64,000 nt of DNA from Sympetrum striolatum (Eukaryota > Arthropoda > Insecta > Odonata > Libellulidae): the NCBI GenBank assembly GCA_947579665.1, contig OX388343.1, forward strand, positions 87,090,254 through 87,154,253, in the 5' to 3' direction. Positions within the stretch are counted from its first letter, which is position 1, and the number at the start of each line of letters is the position of its first letter. The notes under the pieces are model-generated. The model was not told the origin of the DNA, searched no databases, and saw only the letters and a list, made by a program, of their open reading frames with translations. Both the position numbers and the translations under genes were made by a program. Shown here piece by piece: positions 24,919 through 36,207 of the stretch.

Positions 24919-25924
24919 CCGCGATATCTTCCTTGTAACGTTTTGGCGATGCTTCTCAGAGATCGCGATTATTCTTTATTGGAATTAAAATCTCACTTAC
25001 TTCGTCTAAAAACTCTGAACTGATGAATTATCTGAGAAGCATCCGCCGGTAATTAGGTCTTTTCATCTGGAGGGATTCTACTATAGGCATAACGCTACTG
25101 TCAAATCTGAAATCTCATCTGACTAAATGTCGAATAAGAGAAAAAAATAAGCAGTTTCTTTGACTCTAAATGGGCATCCTCCCAGCGTTCCACCATCTTT
25201 GCATTCCATTTGCTTTTCCTCTTGCATCTTGAATATGTTCTTTAAAAGATAAACTACAGCTAAGTTACTCCTAGTTATTTAATGTGACTCTGTATTTGCG
25301 ACAAATTGTAAAGATTATCCCGATATGTGGTACTGTGAGGGCACAATCTTTGGTGAATGCATGAAACTCATAGCAACGTATTCCTTTATATTTAAGTCAA
25401 GCTGCCAAACCATGCTTTATGCAATTTATTGACGCCATTCTATTTATCCAGGTAGAGCATATGTGTATCACAATATGGAAATGTGTAACATAACCGTATA
25501 CATTTATTGCCAATTCCATATGTCAATATGGAATTTGCAAATTGCAATTTTAAAATATGTTCTGGCCTGCTTTTTACAGCATAACTGTAATTTTCTGTAC
25601 TTTCTAGACATGGAGAAACAGGAAAACACAGTTGATGCCTAAGGACAAAAAAATTAGAATTTGTTTCATAGTGTTTTCTATTGGTTTTATATTATTATAT
25701 AAATACCACTCCAAGTAGGTGCAGGACCTGGTGGCAGTGGTTAAAATACAAAACAGAAATATAATATACGTTGTACACTTAGTCAAAATTACATAAAATT
25801 ACAAAGAGAATAGTCAATTGTATTGAGGGGAACATTCATCTGCCTGGAATTCACCCTAGAAGGGAGGGAACTTTCAATTAAATAAAATATATGCCTAATA
25901 AAAACATTCAATCGGTACACATAT

Positions 25925-26234
25925 AATAATCACCCATTTAAAAATATTTCTCCAAAATATTAATTTTTCATTTATCCATTTGTCCACCAACTTACAATAA
26001 CATTAACAAATCACATTTTTTTTCTTCAAAACGTTCTTCAACTTTGCCTTAAAAGTACACATACGAGGAAGGAATGGCTCAGAAATACTCGCAAGCAAAG
26101 CGTTCCTCAATAGTTCTATGAGAGAGGGGCTTATGTTTATGATCCTTCCCGCCGTAGTACGATGACTTTTTTAATCTACCACTGATGCTTGCCCATACAG
26201 GCTGACCGCGATATGCATCATAAAGACTCCCTAA

Positions 26235-26309
<75 letters not shown>

Positions 26310-26820
26310 CTCCATATCTGTTACGAGTCTCACCCTAGTTTTTCTAACGTTTTAGTGACACCAGCAGTCCTTTTTAAATTCCCTCGAACGTGTCGCGCCA
26401 CAGTTCTTTGCACCATTTCGACTTGCTCTGCTTTCTCTATTTGCTGTGGGTCCCATGTTGTTGCGCCAAATTCTAATATGGATCTGACTAACGAATAGTA
26501 TTTCTTTAGAGCTTGAACTACTTTCTCCTAATACCCTCATGATCTACTGTGATGCTCTACATACATTTTTTTACTACGCTGTTAATGTGCGGCCCCCATT
26601 GAAGATATTTCGCAAAGGTTACTCCTAAATATTTACAGTCGTAATTTTCCAACGGCACCTGATTATTGAAAACGTAATCCCAGTTTAGAATGTTATTATT
26701 TCTACTAAATCGAATTAGTTTAGTTTTTCCTACATTTACAAACGTATTGCAAAAGCAATAGCCCAGTAAGCTATTTTATCTAAGTCTGGCTGCAAAATAC
26801 GGCAGTCTAATGTCTATTAC
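25925..26820 (-). mobile_element. Second, truncated copy of the 4.8-kb LINE
   Basis: Aligns by eye with 4805-5675 over nearly its whole length. The stretch 26580-26660 is almost identical to 5438-5520, including CGGCCCCCATTGAAGATA. It contains only the C-terminal reverse-transcriptase region and 3' part on the minus strand. It differs from the first copy by a long (TA)n expansion. Confidence 0.8.
26237..26307. repeat. (TA)n microsatellite, about 71 bp
   Basis: Uninterrupted TA dinucleotides inside the LINE copy. The homologous site in the other copy (near 5146) has only a short CTATATAATT stretch. The repeat generates a spurious Ile-Tyr open frame on the minus strand. Confidence 0.95.
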
Positions 26821-28043
26821 TAAAGCGAGTATGATTTTATCTCCAATTTTTTGATAGAATATTGATAGTGATATATAAGGACTTACTCATTTATTTTTTT
26901 AATCATAGTGTTCTTCAGACATTCCTGTCTCTCACATCCTCAAAATACACTCAAACAATTATTCAAAAGAAAAATTATTCTACTTACCTAAAGTTTTTTA
27001 AAATGTTTTGCTGAATTTAATCATTAGATCTATTATTTAGTTTCTGAATTACGTTTCAGAGTGCTGAGTATGAAGTGAATTAAAAAATTGTTCCAATTTT
27101 AAATGTTAAAAAGCAAAAAGAACTTGTAGAAAAATCTCCTAATGCAAATAACAAGTCTCCAGGCGCTTTAGTTTCTGAAAATTTAACATAGAGCAATACG
27201 GCAGCAGATAATCAAGTCACAAGAGATGATAAATTAGAAGCCTTAAATTCACCCCTCGATATCAGAACTTTAGAAAGCAAACACAAAACTACTGATCAAG
27301 AAAAGTATGTCTTCACAAAGAAGTTGCCAATAACTAATACCCAGGTTGCGACCGTAACCTTAAATAAAATAAAATTCGAATTAAAAATTTCAATTTAACA
27401 CATAAATGTTTTTTCCTTGACCGATGTTTAAGCTAACATTTTTAAAATTGATCTATTACGGAATTAATAAAAAATAAATATTTCTGGCAACACATACGTT
27501 TTTCACTTAAATACTACTAATATTTTTATGTTTAGCATTTTAAAAGTCTAACATAACCTTATCCTACCTTGAAATATTTTCTCCGTACGCCACAAGTGCA
27601 TACAATCAGCTGAATAATGTAAGAGTCAGAGCGGTAATCAAACATCCAGCCTAAACCTTTTCTAAACACGGTGTTCTGCACTGATTTTGTGAAATTTACA
27701 CTTAATAACATTCTAAATCAGTAGTCCTTATATAGTGGAAAAGTGTTCTACCCTTATGAGTTACATTACATTCACATTAGCACCCTAGTTTGAAGACACC
27801 ATACTTCCTAATTAACTATCTGGTGTGAGTACGATATAGTACATACTGGAATACATACGGAGATTAATATTATCTCTCTATTCTGGCGGATAATCTCGCG
27901 GAATATTTTTGAAATCTACTTTCGAATATCGCCCACGCTGAAGACGATAATCACGATATCGTTATTTCATTATATGAATCAATACGAGTTAATTTTTCTA
28001 AAATATTGTGCCTATACATACTCTATTCTCCTATCTTTAAGAG

Positions 28044-28749
28044 TATCTGTTGAAGGGACCAATGTCGGTCAGCTGCCAGCCAAGCATATCCCCTCTGTTG
28101 AAATCCCCCATCCATCCGAAGGTCCGAGATGTCCATAACATTGCCCATCCTCCTTTCGTCGGCCTCCTCCAAATCCTTACCAGTGACATCATCTCCACCG
28201 CTTCCCTTCTGGACTGACATCATCTCCGCCGCTTCCCTTTTGGACCCTAAACATCACGTAGCACTTGGAGATGTTCCCTTACTCGACTATTTTTCAGTCA
28301 TCCTCACTGCCTAATCTCTGCTGCCCTCTCTATCCCCTCTCTCTCCTCATGCTGACCAAGCCTTCCTAGATTCGTATAAAAAGAGTTCCTCCGTGATCCA
28401 CAGCACCCTTTTTCCCGGGGACGGGGATGCAGCCGAGAGGTGAGTGTTCTCAACCCAAACCTAACCACGGAAGAGCGCAGCCGAAAGGCGAGTGCCCCCA
28501 ACTAATCCCTAATCCTCGGTGGGCGCGCTGCTCCTGTGCCGCCGATTCTATCTAATTCTTCCCTTCGTCCTCGTAAGTGTTGGGCGAGAGCAGTCGTCTT
28601 GCACCCCGTAATACCCCCGCAAACTTGGCTGGACGCGACCGACAAAGATTGTATTAATAATGCCGTGTTGTGAATAAACATCTTTTATACAGAACTGAGA
28701 CTTCTTGTGCCAACCTGTTTCCTTATCCGTAGTCGCATCACGACATATC
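28044..28749 (+). mobile_element. Solo LTR candidate (698 bp) with TATC duplication
   Basis: The segment 28048-28745 starts with TG (TGTTGAAGG) and ends with CA (TCACGACA). It is flanked by TATC at 28044-28047 and 28746-28749. Near its 3' end an AATAAA lies about 70 bp before the terminus, giving the plus orientation. A 4-bp duplication fits Ty3/gypsy-type integration. No gag or pol coding sequence adjoins it, so it would be a recombined solo LTR. Confidence 0.6.
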
Positions 28750-30359
28750 TAAGACAATGGTTTTGATGATATTGTTGACATGGAGAAGTAAATACTAATA
28801 AAAAATCATAATAGTGTGTGCACCTTCATACACTTTCTTTTGATTTCCACAAACACAGCTTTAAATTCCAGAACACCTATCTTTCGGATATTTCAGATGT
28901 GACACTCGGCGTTCAAAATTTCAAAACACAGTTCATTTAAAACTCCTTCAGACAACATGGAAGGCATATTTGCACCTTTAAGACTCAATAATGACAACGG
29001 TCGAACGCAAGAACTAATCGATTCAAGAAAAGGAAGTAACTCAATCTAGAAAATTCTGGGCGAAATATAGAAGCTCTCAGAAAGTGTGGCAAGGCTGTGT
29101 AATGACCTCATAATTGCCGTTACGGTTTCCAAATTCCAGATATTTTAAAACCTTCGGACGTCGAAAACGGGAAATTGCTTTTCCTGAAAATCCTCGGGAA
29201 TATTTTAAATTGATATTTGTTAATCATCTGAAGGAACAACTATAATCATGGATTTTAATTAAGAAAAAACCGGTCTTTCTTCTTGCGGTGGTCTCAAGAG
29301 GTTTGTATAAGTACTTATTAAGTTCATGTACTTAAACGTATGTTTATGACTGAAAAGCTATGACTGGAGAAAAATGTTTATCCTTCTTAAATTAAAAACA
29401 CAAGAAGTCGTAGTTATTGGTATAGTTTCAAAAAATAACTTTAAGAAAAAATTTAATTGAGTCATTAACTGGCCGATCAGACAATCATCGACTTAGTCTT
29501 GCTAAGATATGCTTGGTATAGAAAATGTTCTCTCATTTACCCTAGACGTTGCTCGAATTGTTAAGAGATCGTTCAAAAGCGTCTTCAAGTACCGTATTTC
29601 AGTATTGTTTTATGTGAGTGAATTTTTAAGTTATAATAAACTTGACAGTGTATTTAGTAGTAGTTTTAGTGATTAAGAATCATTATTTAACTTTCTATGA
29701 TTAAAATTCTCTTTCAGCCCTTATATTGTATGAATGTATTCTCAATTCACTTTCATTTCGCGGTTGTAGTTTGGTCACTTTTAACCAGTTCTTTTCTTAA
29801 ATACTCTCATTAGTCGTTATTGAGGTCGTAATGATTTGCAAACACTAGTCTGTAGTAGATGCAAGTCATAGTTTAGTACTCATATCGAGGTAAGTAGCGG
29901 TGCTCCAACATAATTTTAAATCGAAAGCTATATCTGGGAATTTAAAGAAGACTTTATGTGGAAAAAGAACAGAAGTCATCATATCTTTTGGAATGAACAG
30001 AAAGCTCTTGACTAAGCACTTTACTCGTCACTCAAGCACAATGATCACCTCAACGTTGTCTTTGCAGGACATCAATTTATACAGAATAAACAATGGAAAA
30101 AAGAGGGGGTGAAAAGGGGGAGAAAGGTTTGCATAAGATGTTTATACTGTAAAGATTTTGGTTACAAGGGAATGAAGGGGTGAGGAATTGAGAAAAACGG
30201 GCTCAGTCCGCTATGGTTTGGGAAGCACCCTGTCTCAAACTTAGATCCAGGCGGTGACCAATGCGTTCTCGATGGATTCACTAAGGACCAAACTGCTGTT
30301 ATGCCATCATTCCATCAATGTATACCGTATAAATTGATGTACTGTAAAGAAAAAGTTGC

Positions 30360-30391
30360 CTGATGATGCTAGTCTGCTAGCGAAACATGTC
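30360..30391 (+). ncRNA. Hammerhead-ribozyme-like motif (Penelope type)
   Basis: CTGATGA at 30360-30366, a single T, stem GCTAG (30368-30372) pairing with CTAGC (30377-30381) across a TCTG loop, GAAAC at 30382-30386, a palindromic ACATGT mini-helix (30385-30390), and a GTC cleavage-site triplet. The flanks TGC and GCA can pair as helix I. The extra T after CTGATGA departs from the textbook core, so activity is not assured. Confidence 0.5.
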
Positions 30392-30573
30392 GCACCAATA
30401 AATTCTGTGGGAGTGCATGATGTAATTCTTTTCCATTACTGTGGCCTTCCACAGAAAAACACCTGCGCAAATTGAGTAGGTAGGATATATCTAATACATA
30501 TAAAGCCCTTCGCGTCTACTATGTATAGACGCTTCTCCGAATTTATTCATATCTATCTATTAAATTATATATA

Positions 30574-31770
30574 ATTTGGGGTAGTTTTTCATGCACTTAT
30601 CGAAATGATAGGAAGTTCTTACTTAGAAGATATTAAGACTCGGTTTAAGAAAAAAAATCGATAAGACCATGCTGTTCCTTGGTTAGATGCCAGAGCACAT
30701 TACATTTTCTCATACAAGGAATATAAGGGAAAAGTTGGATGTCATTTGAGGAAGTTGCAAAAAATATTTCTGCTTGAGTTTTCACACATACAGACGGTGA
30801 TCTTCTGTTGGGGTGCATAGTAAGTATGACCATGAAGACCCGGGGTCGATGCCAGACGATTAAATTGCAGCGAATTTTAAGAATATTTTCAATCCTTTTT
30901 TTTCTTTTGAGGACCCTTTCGATACAATACCGACTTGAATTAGTGTTATCAATATGCTTGCAGTATGCAAGCTACATTTAACTCGTATATAGATAGATAG
31001 CCAGATAGGATACAAACTCACAGGCTAAACCACAAGCGTCATTGACTTGAACTTTTTACAGCGTATAGGCCCTGACATAAATCCCCAGGAAAAGGACGAC
31101 TTTGAACCTTAGTGTCATGGGTTCGATGCCAGAAGGCCCCGAAATCCCGATTTTTCCCATTTAAATGTATTGCTTTGATTTTCGGGAATTTCTAAAAAAT
31201 TCTTCCCGGATAGGTAGGGAATCAAACCTCAAGGAGCCTCTAGATATGATCATGATCTATCGAAAACAGTAATGACTTTTAAAGAAAATGCTCTGGGTTC
31301 GATGTTAGGATGATGCAAAAATCTCCCATTTAAAATACATTGGGATAGTTTTTCATTATTTTTTTTGATACACTTATCGAAATGATAAGAAGTTCTTGCT
31401 TTGCTAGAAGATGTATATTAAGGCTCGGTTTAAGAAAAAATTTAGATAAGACCGTACTGTTCATGGGTTCGATGCCAGAGCACATTACATTTTCTCACAT
31501 AAGGAATATATGTGAAAAGTAGGACATCGTTTGAGGCAGTTGCAGCAAACATTTCTGCTTGAATTTTCATACATAGTTAGAGATAGTGATCTTCTGTTGT
31601 GCTGCATAGTAGGTTCACCAGAAAGACCCAGGTTCGATGCCAGACGATTAAATTGCAGCGAATTTTAAAAATATTTTCAATCCTTTTTTTCTATTGAGGA
31701 TCGTCTCGATATGATGCCGACTTGAAATTAGTGTTGCGGATATGCTTGTACTATGAAAGCAACATTTTAC
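30574..31770 (+). repeat. Direct duplication with serial tRNA-B-box-like motifs
   Basis: A unit of about 400 bp at 30,574-30,985 recurs, diverged, at 31,338-31,770 (shared blocks include CGATTAAATTGCAGCGAATT). Across the region GGTTCGATGCC or a close variant occurs at about 30,680, 30,842, 31,119, 31,295, 31,465 and 31,630. Spacing is mostly 160-176 bp, with one gap of 277. The motif matches the Pol III B-box. No coding frame. Confidence 0.6.
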
Positions 31771-33599
31771 TAGTATATCTTATATATCTTATATCTTATA
31801 AACAAGATTAAAAATCTATTTCTGTGAAATATATGTTAAGTTCAGGGTGCTATGGGTCGACCTTATCGCCCCAGAATGGCCTACGGAAATCCAAAGACTG
31901 CTGCTAGTCCACAAAAGACTTCATAATGAGCTACATCGCAATGGCGTTCCCAAGTCAGCACTGTTATCTAGCGGGAGATAGTCGAGATGTGATTTGTCGC
32001 CACAGATAATAACAACTCAAGAGCAACCAATTCAGATTACTGGGCGTCATTAACAGTTTATATGACCGAGAGGCGGTTGTTAAAAGAAGTGCTCTTAATA
32101 TAGGGCCATAAAGAAAGCTGTAAGACATTGTCTAAAATGGCTTCATACGAATGCATTGCGCCAGATTGATAACAAATGGTAACGGAAACCATGATCATCT
32201 ACTCCAACGAGTTGAAAATGAAATGTGGTGAACGGTCCCGCTTTTCCTCCGGATGTGAAAGAGCGGATTTCTATAAGGGGGCAAGTACGAATTATATTGT
32301 CTGATTATTCAATATTTAAATTATTCAATTTTTAATTTGTATCGATAACACGTGTTAAGTGTTAATATTTATTAAGTACTAAATTAATACGGAATAGGGG
32401 GTATTCATTAGTGCAGTGGGATAAAGTTGTCTATTCTGGCTTTCTATCTAGTAATTCAATAATGGAGGAGTAATATTGGAAGAGGACTGATATTTCTGCC
32501 CAAAGTTAAACAAAGGATAGAAAACAGTGCTATCATAAATACATGAAAGACTTATTATCTAGTCAATGGTAATTACGAGAGCGACATTCTTGAAACATGT
32601 GCATAATTCAATGTAAAGTAATACATTTCGTAAGAAAAAAAAAGCTAACATTAATTTCATATTAAACTAGTTTCTTCAAGTGTTCCAGTTGATAAATTCT
32701 TTGAGGTCGACTTCAACTATTAAGTATTTTGGTAAGGAGTCTGGTCACTAGAAAAAGAGTATTTTACAAAACTTTCCTTTTTTAAATAAAATTCCTAGCC
32801 ATGGCGAAAAAAGTGTTGAATTTTGTACCATGACCAAAAATAAATAATATGTTCAATGCGATGAAACAAAAATATTCATTAGTAATTTTCATAACCATCC
32901 GGCTTGTTTTTCTTCTGTTTTTTCTTAAGAAAATGTTTCACAACGCCACTCAATTTAGACTGATAAACACGAAACCACTATCAAAGTAGGAGTTATTTTT
33001 CACTCGCTTCCATTCTACTTATATGCAGCTTTGTCTCTCTTTGTTCACAGAATTTAAAAGCCGTAAGGTAAAACCGAGAACGCAACTTCTCTAATCTCAC
33101 CGCCTATCTATTTCCGGGAGATACCCCTAAGTTTTTGTTGAACGCTAATTGCATTCGAGGCAGCGATAGAGAGCAAAGGTTTCTCGAATCCAAGAAATAA
33201 AGGAAGGGAGAGTAATAATGATACCTTACCATACACAGGAGCTCCTAGTTACATGTGCTAATTAAATAAAATATGAATGAATGTTTATGAATAATTAAAC
33301 TGATGTGAAATAAGAACAAAAACAATCATAAAATAACAAAAACGAACATCGATTAAATATTGAGTATACTCTCTTTATAATTTAATTTAAGGAGTATATG
33401 AAAAAGTCCACGTTGTCAGGAAACTCGTTGAGTCCTGGGTATTTTGTAATTGGAGGAAATATTTTTAAATTCTGTTCAATAATAGAATAGCGATTGACAA
33501 GTCCTAAAAAAAAGAACACGTTAATCCAAAGTTATATTTAATATGCACAATCGTAAAGACCGCAGAGAGATTAACTGCATTACGTCCAACCCATAAGGG

Positions 33600-33990
33600 T
33601 TTAAGGTTAACAAATTTTCATATATTAACAGTAATTACTACTATATTTCAATTCTTCTTTGTGGCAGAGCCGATTGATAAATCTACTCTATACCTTTTAT
33701 ACAGTTAAGATTTTTGTTGGAAGAGATGGGTTTCCAATTATAGACCCATATTCCAAAATGAGGAGAACTAAAGACGAGTAGTACTGGATCACAATCTTAA
33801 TTAAAAAGTTTAAAAATAAATTACGCAGTTTAAGAGAACGAGAACGATTTTTTGAGAGATGAAGATCAAAATTCAATGGTAATAAGAATAATAAGGAGGA
33901 AACAATGGGATACGAAGGCATTAACAGTAGAATAAAGGAAACAAAGTTGGTTGGTTTAAGGTCGGACAGAATAGTTAACATTGTAAAAAT
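33600..33990 (-). mobile_element. LINE C-terminal fragment
   Basis: On the minus strand the block SLVLLILEYGSIIGNPSL, followed after a stop by a degraded block resembling VQRRF, matches the conserved end of the LINE reverse-transcriptase thumb region (normally SLVRPILEYGSVVW). Short, broken and inactive. Confidence 0.55.
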
Positions 33991-34433
33991 AGGTCAAAAG
34001 TGTAAAATATTAGTCATATATCAAGTCATTATCTAATCACAAGTAAAAAAAGATTTTAATTTATGTAACTGAGTGATTTCAAGTAATTAGGAGTGAGAAG
34101 GTAATAAAATCTCTTTCGGCACATCGCTAATGTCGGATTTAACGCTGTTCAAAATCTCGATCTGCTCTATGATATCTCTTCGGGGTGATATGAAGAAATT
34201 TAGGTACTTTTTAATACCTCAAAACTACCAATCGTTATAATATCACCCTATACGTCTTCCGCTCCATATGAGAGTATCATCAGGGTAGAAACAATGATGT
34301 TTCCAAAGGGAGCAAAATGCGCATAGACTACAACTTTGATGTTTTTTTGTTTTCACTATTACAGTATACGTTTGCTATCAGCGATCTAATTGTACATTCT
34401 TAATTTTGGTACAAATATCAATACAAACCTTGG

Positions 34434-34600
34434 TGGCGGAATGATTAGTGTGCTAGCTTTCCAATACTGGGGGTCCGGGTTCGAGATAACCGGATATTTC
34501 CGGCTAGGGTATGGGTGTTTGCATTCGTCGAATATATTTGCGAATGTATGTACTAATTAAATGGATATGATTGGGGGCACCTGTTTTAAAGAAATAATTA
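34434..34600 (+). repeat. tRNA-derived SINE
   Basis: GGTGGCGGAATGATTAGTGTG (A-box region) is followed at tRNA-like distance by CCGGGTTCGAGAT (B-box, about 34,494) and a TTTCCGGCTAGGG-like body common in arthropod SINEs. Degraded at the second half of the B-box. Confidence 0.65.
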
Positions 34601-34819
34601 AAATGAGCTGTTGTAGTTGCAAGGGAGTGTACGAGTAGAGTATATCATATGTTTGGTGAATTTTGGTTTGGTAAAAGTTGATGACGTCTGGTCAATATCC
34701 ACCTGTTCGACTGATATGAACGCCGATATTGTTCTGCCAGTTTAACAAGTAGGAAGCATTCGATTTTCCATGTTCTCAAGAACGCGAGGGTCTATCATCC
34801 AAATTACTTTACTGATTAC

Positions 34820-34850
34820 CTGATGATACCGCTAAGCGACGAAACCGGTC
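34820..34850 (+). ncRNA. Hammerhead-ribozyme-like motif
   Basis: CTGATGA (34820-34826), a short CGC/GCG stem with a TAA loop, GAAAC (34841-34845), palindromic ACCGGT, then the triplet GTC. Flanking TAC and GTA can form helix I. Same layout as the motifs near 19.5, 30.4, 38.5 and 61.7 kb. No Penelope coding sequence is attached here. Confidence 0.4.
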
Positions 34851-35000
34851 GTACAACATGATATAATAAAATACTTCTTGTGGAGCTAATAAATAAGTTT
34901 TCTCCGAAAGATAATTTCAAATGGAGCATGATAAATATTCTGGGTAACTTTTTAAATAAGAGTGCGTTATGTAATCGCAAAGCGGCGAAACCTATCGCAT

Positions 35001-35068
35001 AGGTCTGCTGACACCGGGCGAAATTCCCGAGGAAAACGCCAGGAACGCGAAATTTCGCCGAGCAGACC
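35001..35068. repeat. Imperfect hairpin
   Basis: GGTCTGCTGACACCGGGCGAAATT on one side (given here only as positions 35002-35025) folds back on 35047-35068, ending AGCAGACC. A GC-rich island in AT-rich surroundings, just after a hammerhead-like motif. Confidence 0.5.
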
Positions 35069-35449
35069 AACTTTCTAGTTGTGGTGCGTTGACATTAGCT
35101 CTTCAGATTGGTTTTACACTTGCAGAGTAAGAGGATATGGAGGTACCATCGAATGAAAAGGATCCCTTCTAGCCCGAAATGGAGGAGGACCAAAAAAGGT
35201 ACATGTGCTATTTTATCCCAAGTCTGGTCCTTTTTGCACATGTTTTTATAATCGGGATGTTTTAAATTTTAGAGCAGAGGATACAGCTTAACCATATCTA
35301 ATAGTTCCTCTGTAGTCGACGTTACTTAATAACCTTTGATACCCGGGCAGAACTTACCTTCGCTTACCTGCGAATTAAAGAATTGTATTCATTTTTATAC
35401 CATAACAGGCCAACGAGTATTTTAATTTTATTCTGCTTTCCACAAATTA

Positions 35450-35565
35450 GAGGTTTAAAATCTTCAACAGCCGTCTTTTTCGGCTTTCCGCACCTTCTTC
35501 CCCGGTATTCGGGGTAAATAGGAAATCCCAGATTACCTACCTTTCAACGAGTGCCTTTTTTCCGA
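35450..35565. repeat. Dispersed repeat, GGTTTAAAATC family, copy 1
   Basis: Starts AGGTTTAAAATCTTCAACAG and continues with a CCGTCTTTTTCGGC stretch. Related copies start at about 41,097 and 59,293. The last shows inverted ends, so the family may be a MITE. Confidence 0.5.
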
Positions 35566-36207
35566 AATAGGTGTGAATAATATTTAAGGAATCAAAAAGA
35601 AGACAATTCACTTATTATTGCACGAGGTAGATGAGGATTTTCAGTATGAAGTATTCTATCGAACAAGTTACATCAGACTTATAATTTCAATTCAAAACAT
35701 ATCATCTGTTACACTAATCTGCACTTAAGTCGAAATTGAATTACCCGCGGAACTTTTCTAGATTGTGTAATTAAAAAAAGAGCATCACGAAATACGCAAT
35801 TCAATAAAATGCCGACCGATTTAGGAGGTTCTGCTGCATAATGTTAGCAATACCGCTCAGTTAATTTTTTTCACTTCTTCAGTTTCAAAAAGTTCTAAAA
35901 TTTTTGAGGTATATTTATCTTGCCTGTTTTCCTTGAGGCTTCATTCATAATAATGGGAATACGAAGAAATGTCGACCTGCATAAGCATAGATTGATTTTG
36001 GCTATGGTCTAATCTAATTTCCCAGCCAGGTAAGTGTTAGCTTCGGAGGGAAATTTTCAGTGTCTATTTTAGCATAATTTTTCTCTTTGCTTCAACATTT
36101 TCCAGTGTAATTTCACAAACTCTGTTCATATACGATTTGATTTTACTTGCAGAAACAAGGAGTCCCTTAATGATTGTTCTTATAAGTTATCCCTGATATT
36201 CCATGGA

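Larger units (their letters stand above)
23168..36207. other. Gene-poor, repeat-rich block between proteases and B4GALT7
   Basis: About 13 kb with no coding gene I can support. It holds the repeats listed separately (TTAA MITE, LINE fragments, solo LTR, B-box-like array, SINE, hammerhead-like motifs). The stretches 27.0-28.0, 28.8-30.3, 31.8-33.5 and 35.6-36.2 kb show nothing identifiable. Confidence 0.6.

Noticed and set aside
26079..26333. Open frame with a long Ile-Tyr repeat
   Set aside because: It is a translation of the (TA)n microsatellite inside a LINE copy.
28023..28501. Minus- and plus-strand frames of 60-66 codons
   Set aside because: They fall inside the solo-LTR candidate, show no family motif and are explained by its higher GC content.
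30574..31770. CRISPR-like spaced repeats
   Set aside because: The repeated motif is short and imperfect, spacing is about 165 bp, and the genome is eukaryotic; a B-box or SINE explanation fits better.
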